Shown here: positions 42,532-42,584 of the stretch, piece by piece
Layout: the number at the start of each line of letters is the position of its first letter
Numbering within the stretch: the stretch's first letter is position 1
From: Deltaproteobacteria bacterium
Lineage (GTDB): Bacteria; Desulfobacterota; Syntrophia; Syntrophales; UBA5619
Direction: 5' to 3'
DNA: 42,584 nucleotides
NCBI GenBank assembly: GCA_021372415.1
Contig: JAJFUM010000105.1
Location: forward strand, 1 to 42,584
Translations under genes and position numbers: made by a program
The notes under the pieces: generated by a model
What the model was told of the DNA's origin: nothing
The model's input: the letters and a program-made list of their open reading frames with translations, nothing else
Database searches by the model: none

Positions 42532-42584
42532 GATCAGTGAAAAAAATATTACGGCACGTTGAACTCTGCTACAGGCCGTTGATA

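Overview
The window is dense, high-G+C bacterial chromosome. It has N-ATPase genes, an aldehyde:ferredoxin oxidoreductase, NtrC-type sigma-54 regulation, several TonB systems and cobalamin riboswitches. Together these suggest an anaerobic Gram-negative bacterium, most plausibly a Desulfobacterota/Syntrophales-like lineage; this is inference from gene content, with no rRNA or marker to confirm it. No tRNA, rRNA, CRISPR array or insertion sequence was seen.

Region 1 (1-4.7 kb): a partial Bug/TctC-type periplasmic binding protein, a small zinc-ribbon protein, a remnant of a dienelactone-hydrolase-like gene, and a membrane histidine kinase with a sigma-54-activating response regulator, both on the minus strand. 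Region 2 (4.9-13.0 kb, plus): a ten-gene operon for a dedicated type II fatty-acid-synthase-like pathway: malonyltransferase, acyl-CoA dehydrogenase homologue, KAS III-like, FabA-like and FabZ-like dehydratases, ketoreductase, KAS I/II-like, ACP, acyltransferase and phosphopantetheinyl transferase. A good -24/-12 promoter sits in the divergent gap, with an inverted repeat about 155 bp upstream of its start point, so the adjacent two-component system probably controls the operon.

Region 3 (13.0-15.7 kb, minus): a small XRE regulator with a membrane partner and flanking operator-like repeats, then a tungsten/molybdenum AOR-family enzyme. Region 4 (15.8-23.4 kb, minus): a cytidylate-kinase-like protein and a complete N-ATPase operon in the characteristic order D-C-Q-R-B-E-F-A-G, with a c subunit carrying most of the Na+-binding signature and a b-delta fusion.

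Region 5 (23.8-36.1 kb, plus): a corrinoid-regulated envelope locus. A cobalamin riboswitch with a terminator precedes tonB-exbB-exbD. A second, divergent cobalamin riboswitch precedes a BtuB-like receptor, a DUF2162 membrane protein, a second ExbB-like protein, DUF2149, an exported and membrane-anchored CobN-like chelatase, and another TonB-dependent receptor. No CobS/CobT ATPase is present; the chelatase sits beside its own proton-channel-like pair. This is the most unusual system in the window. Region 6 (36.1-42.4 kb, minus): a second TonB, a TonB-dependent receptor, a ZnuA-like binding protein lacking most usual metal ligands, an ABC ATPase, an ABC-3 permease and a methyltransferase. Strong hairpins lie between tonB and the receptor gene, and an intrinsic-terminator-like hairpin lies between the receptor and the ABC genes.
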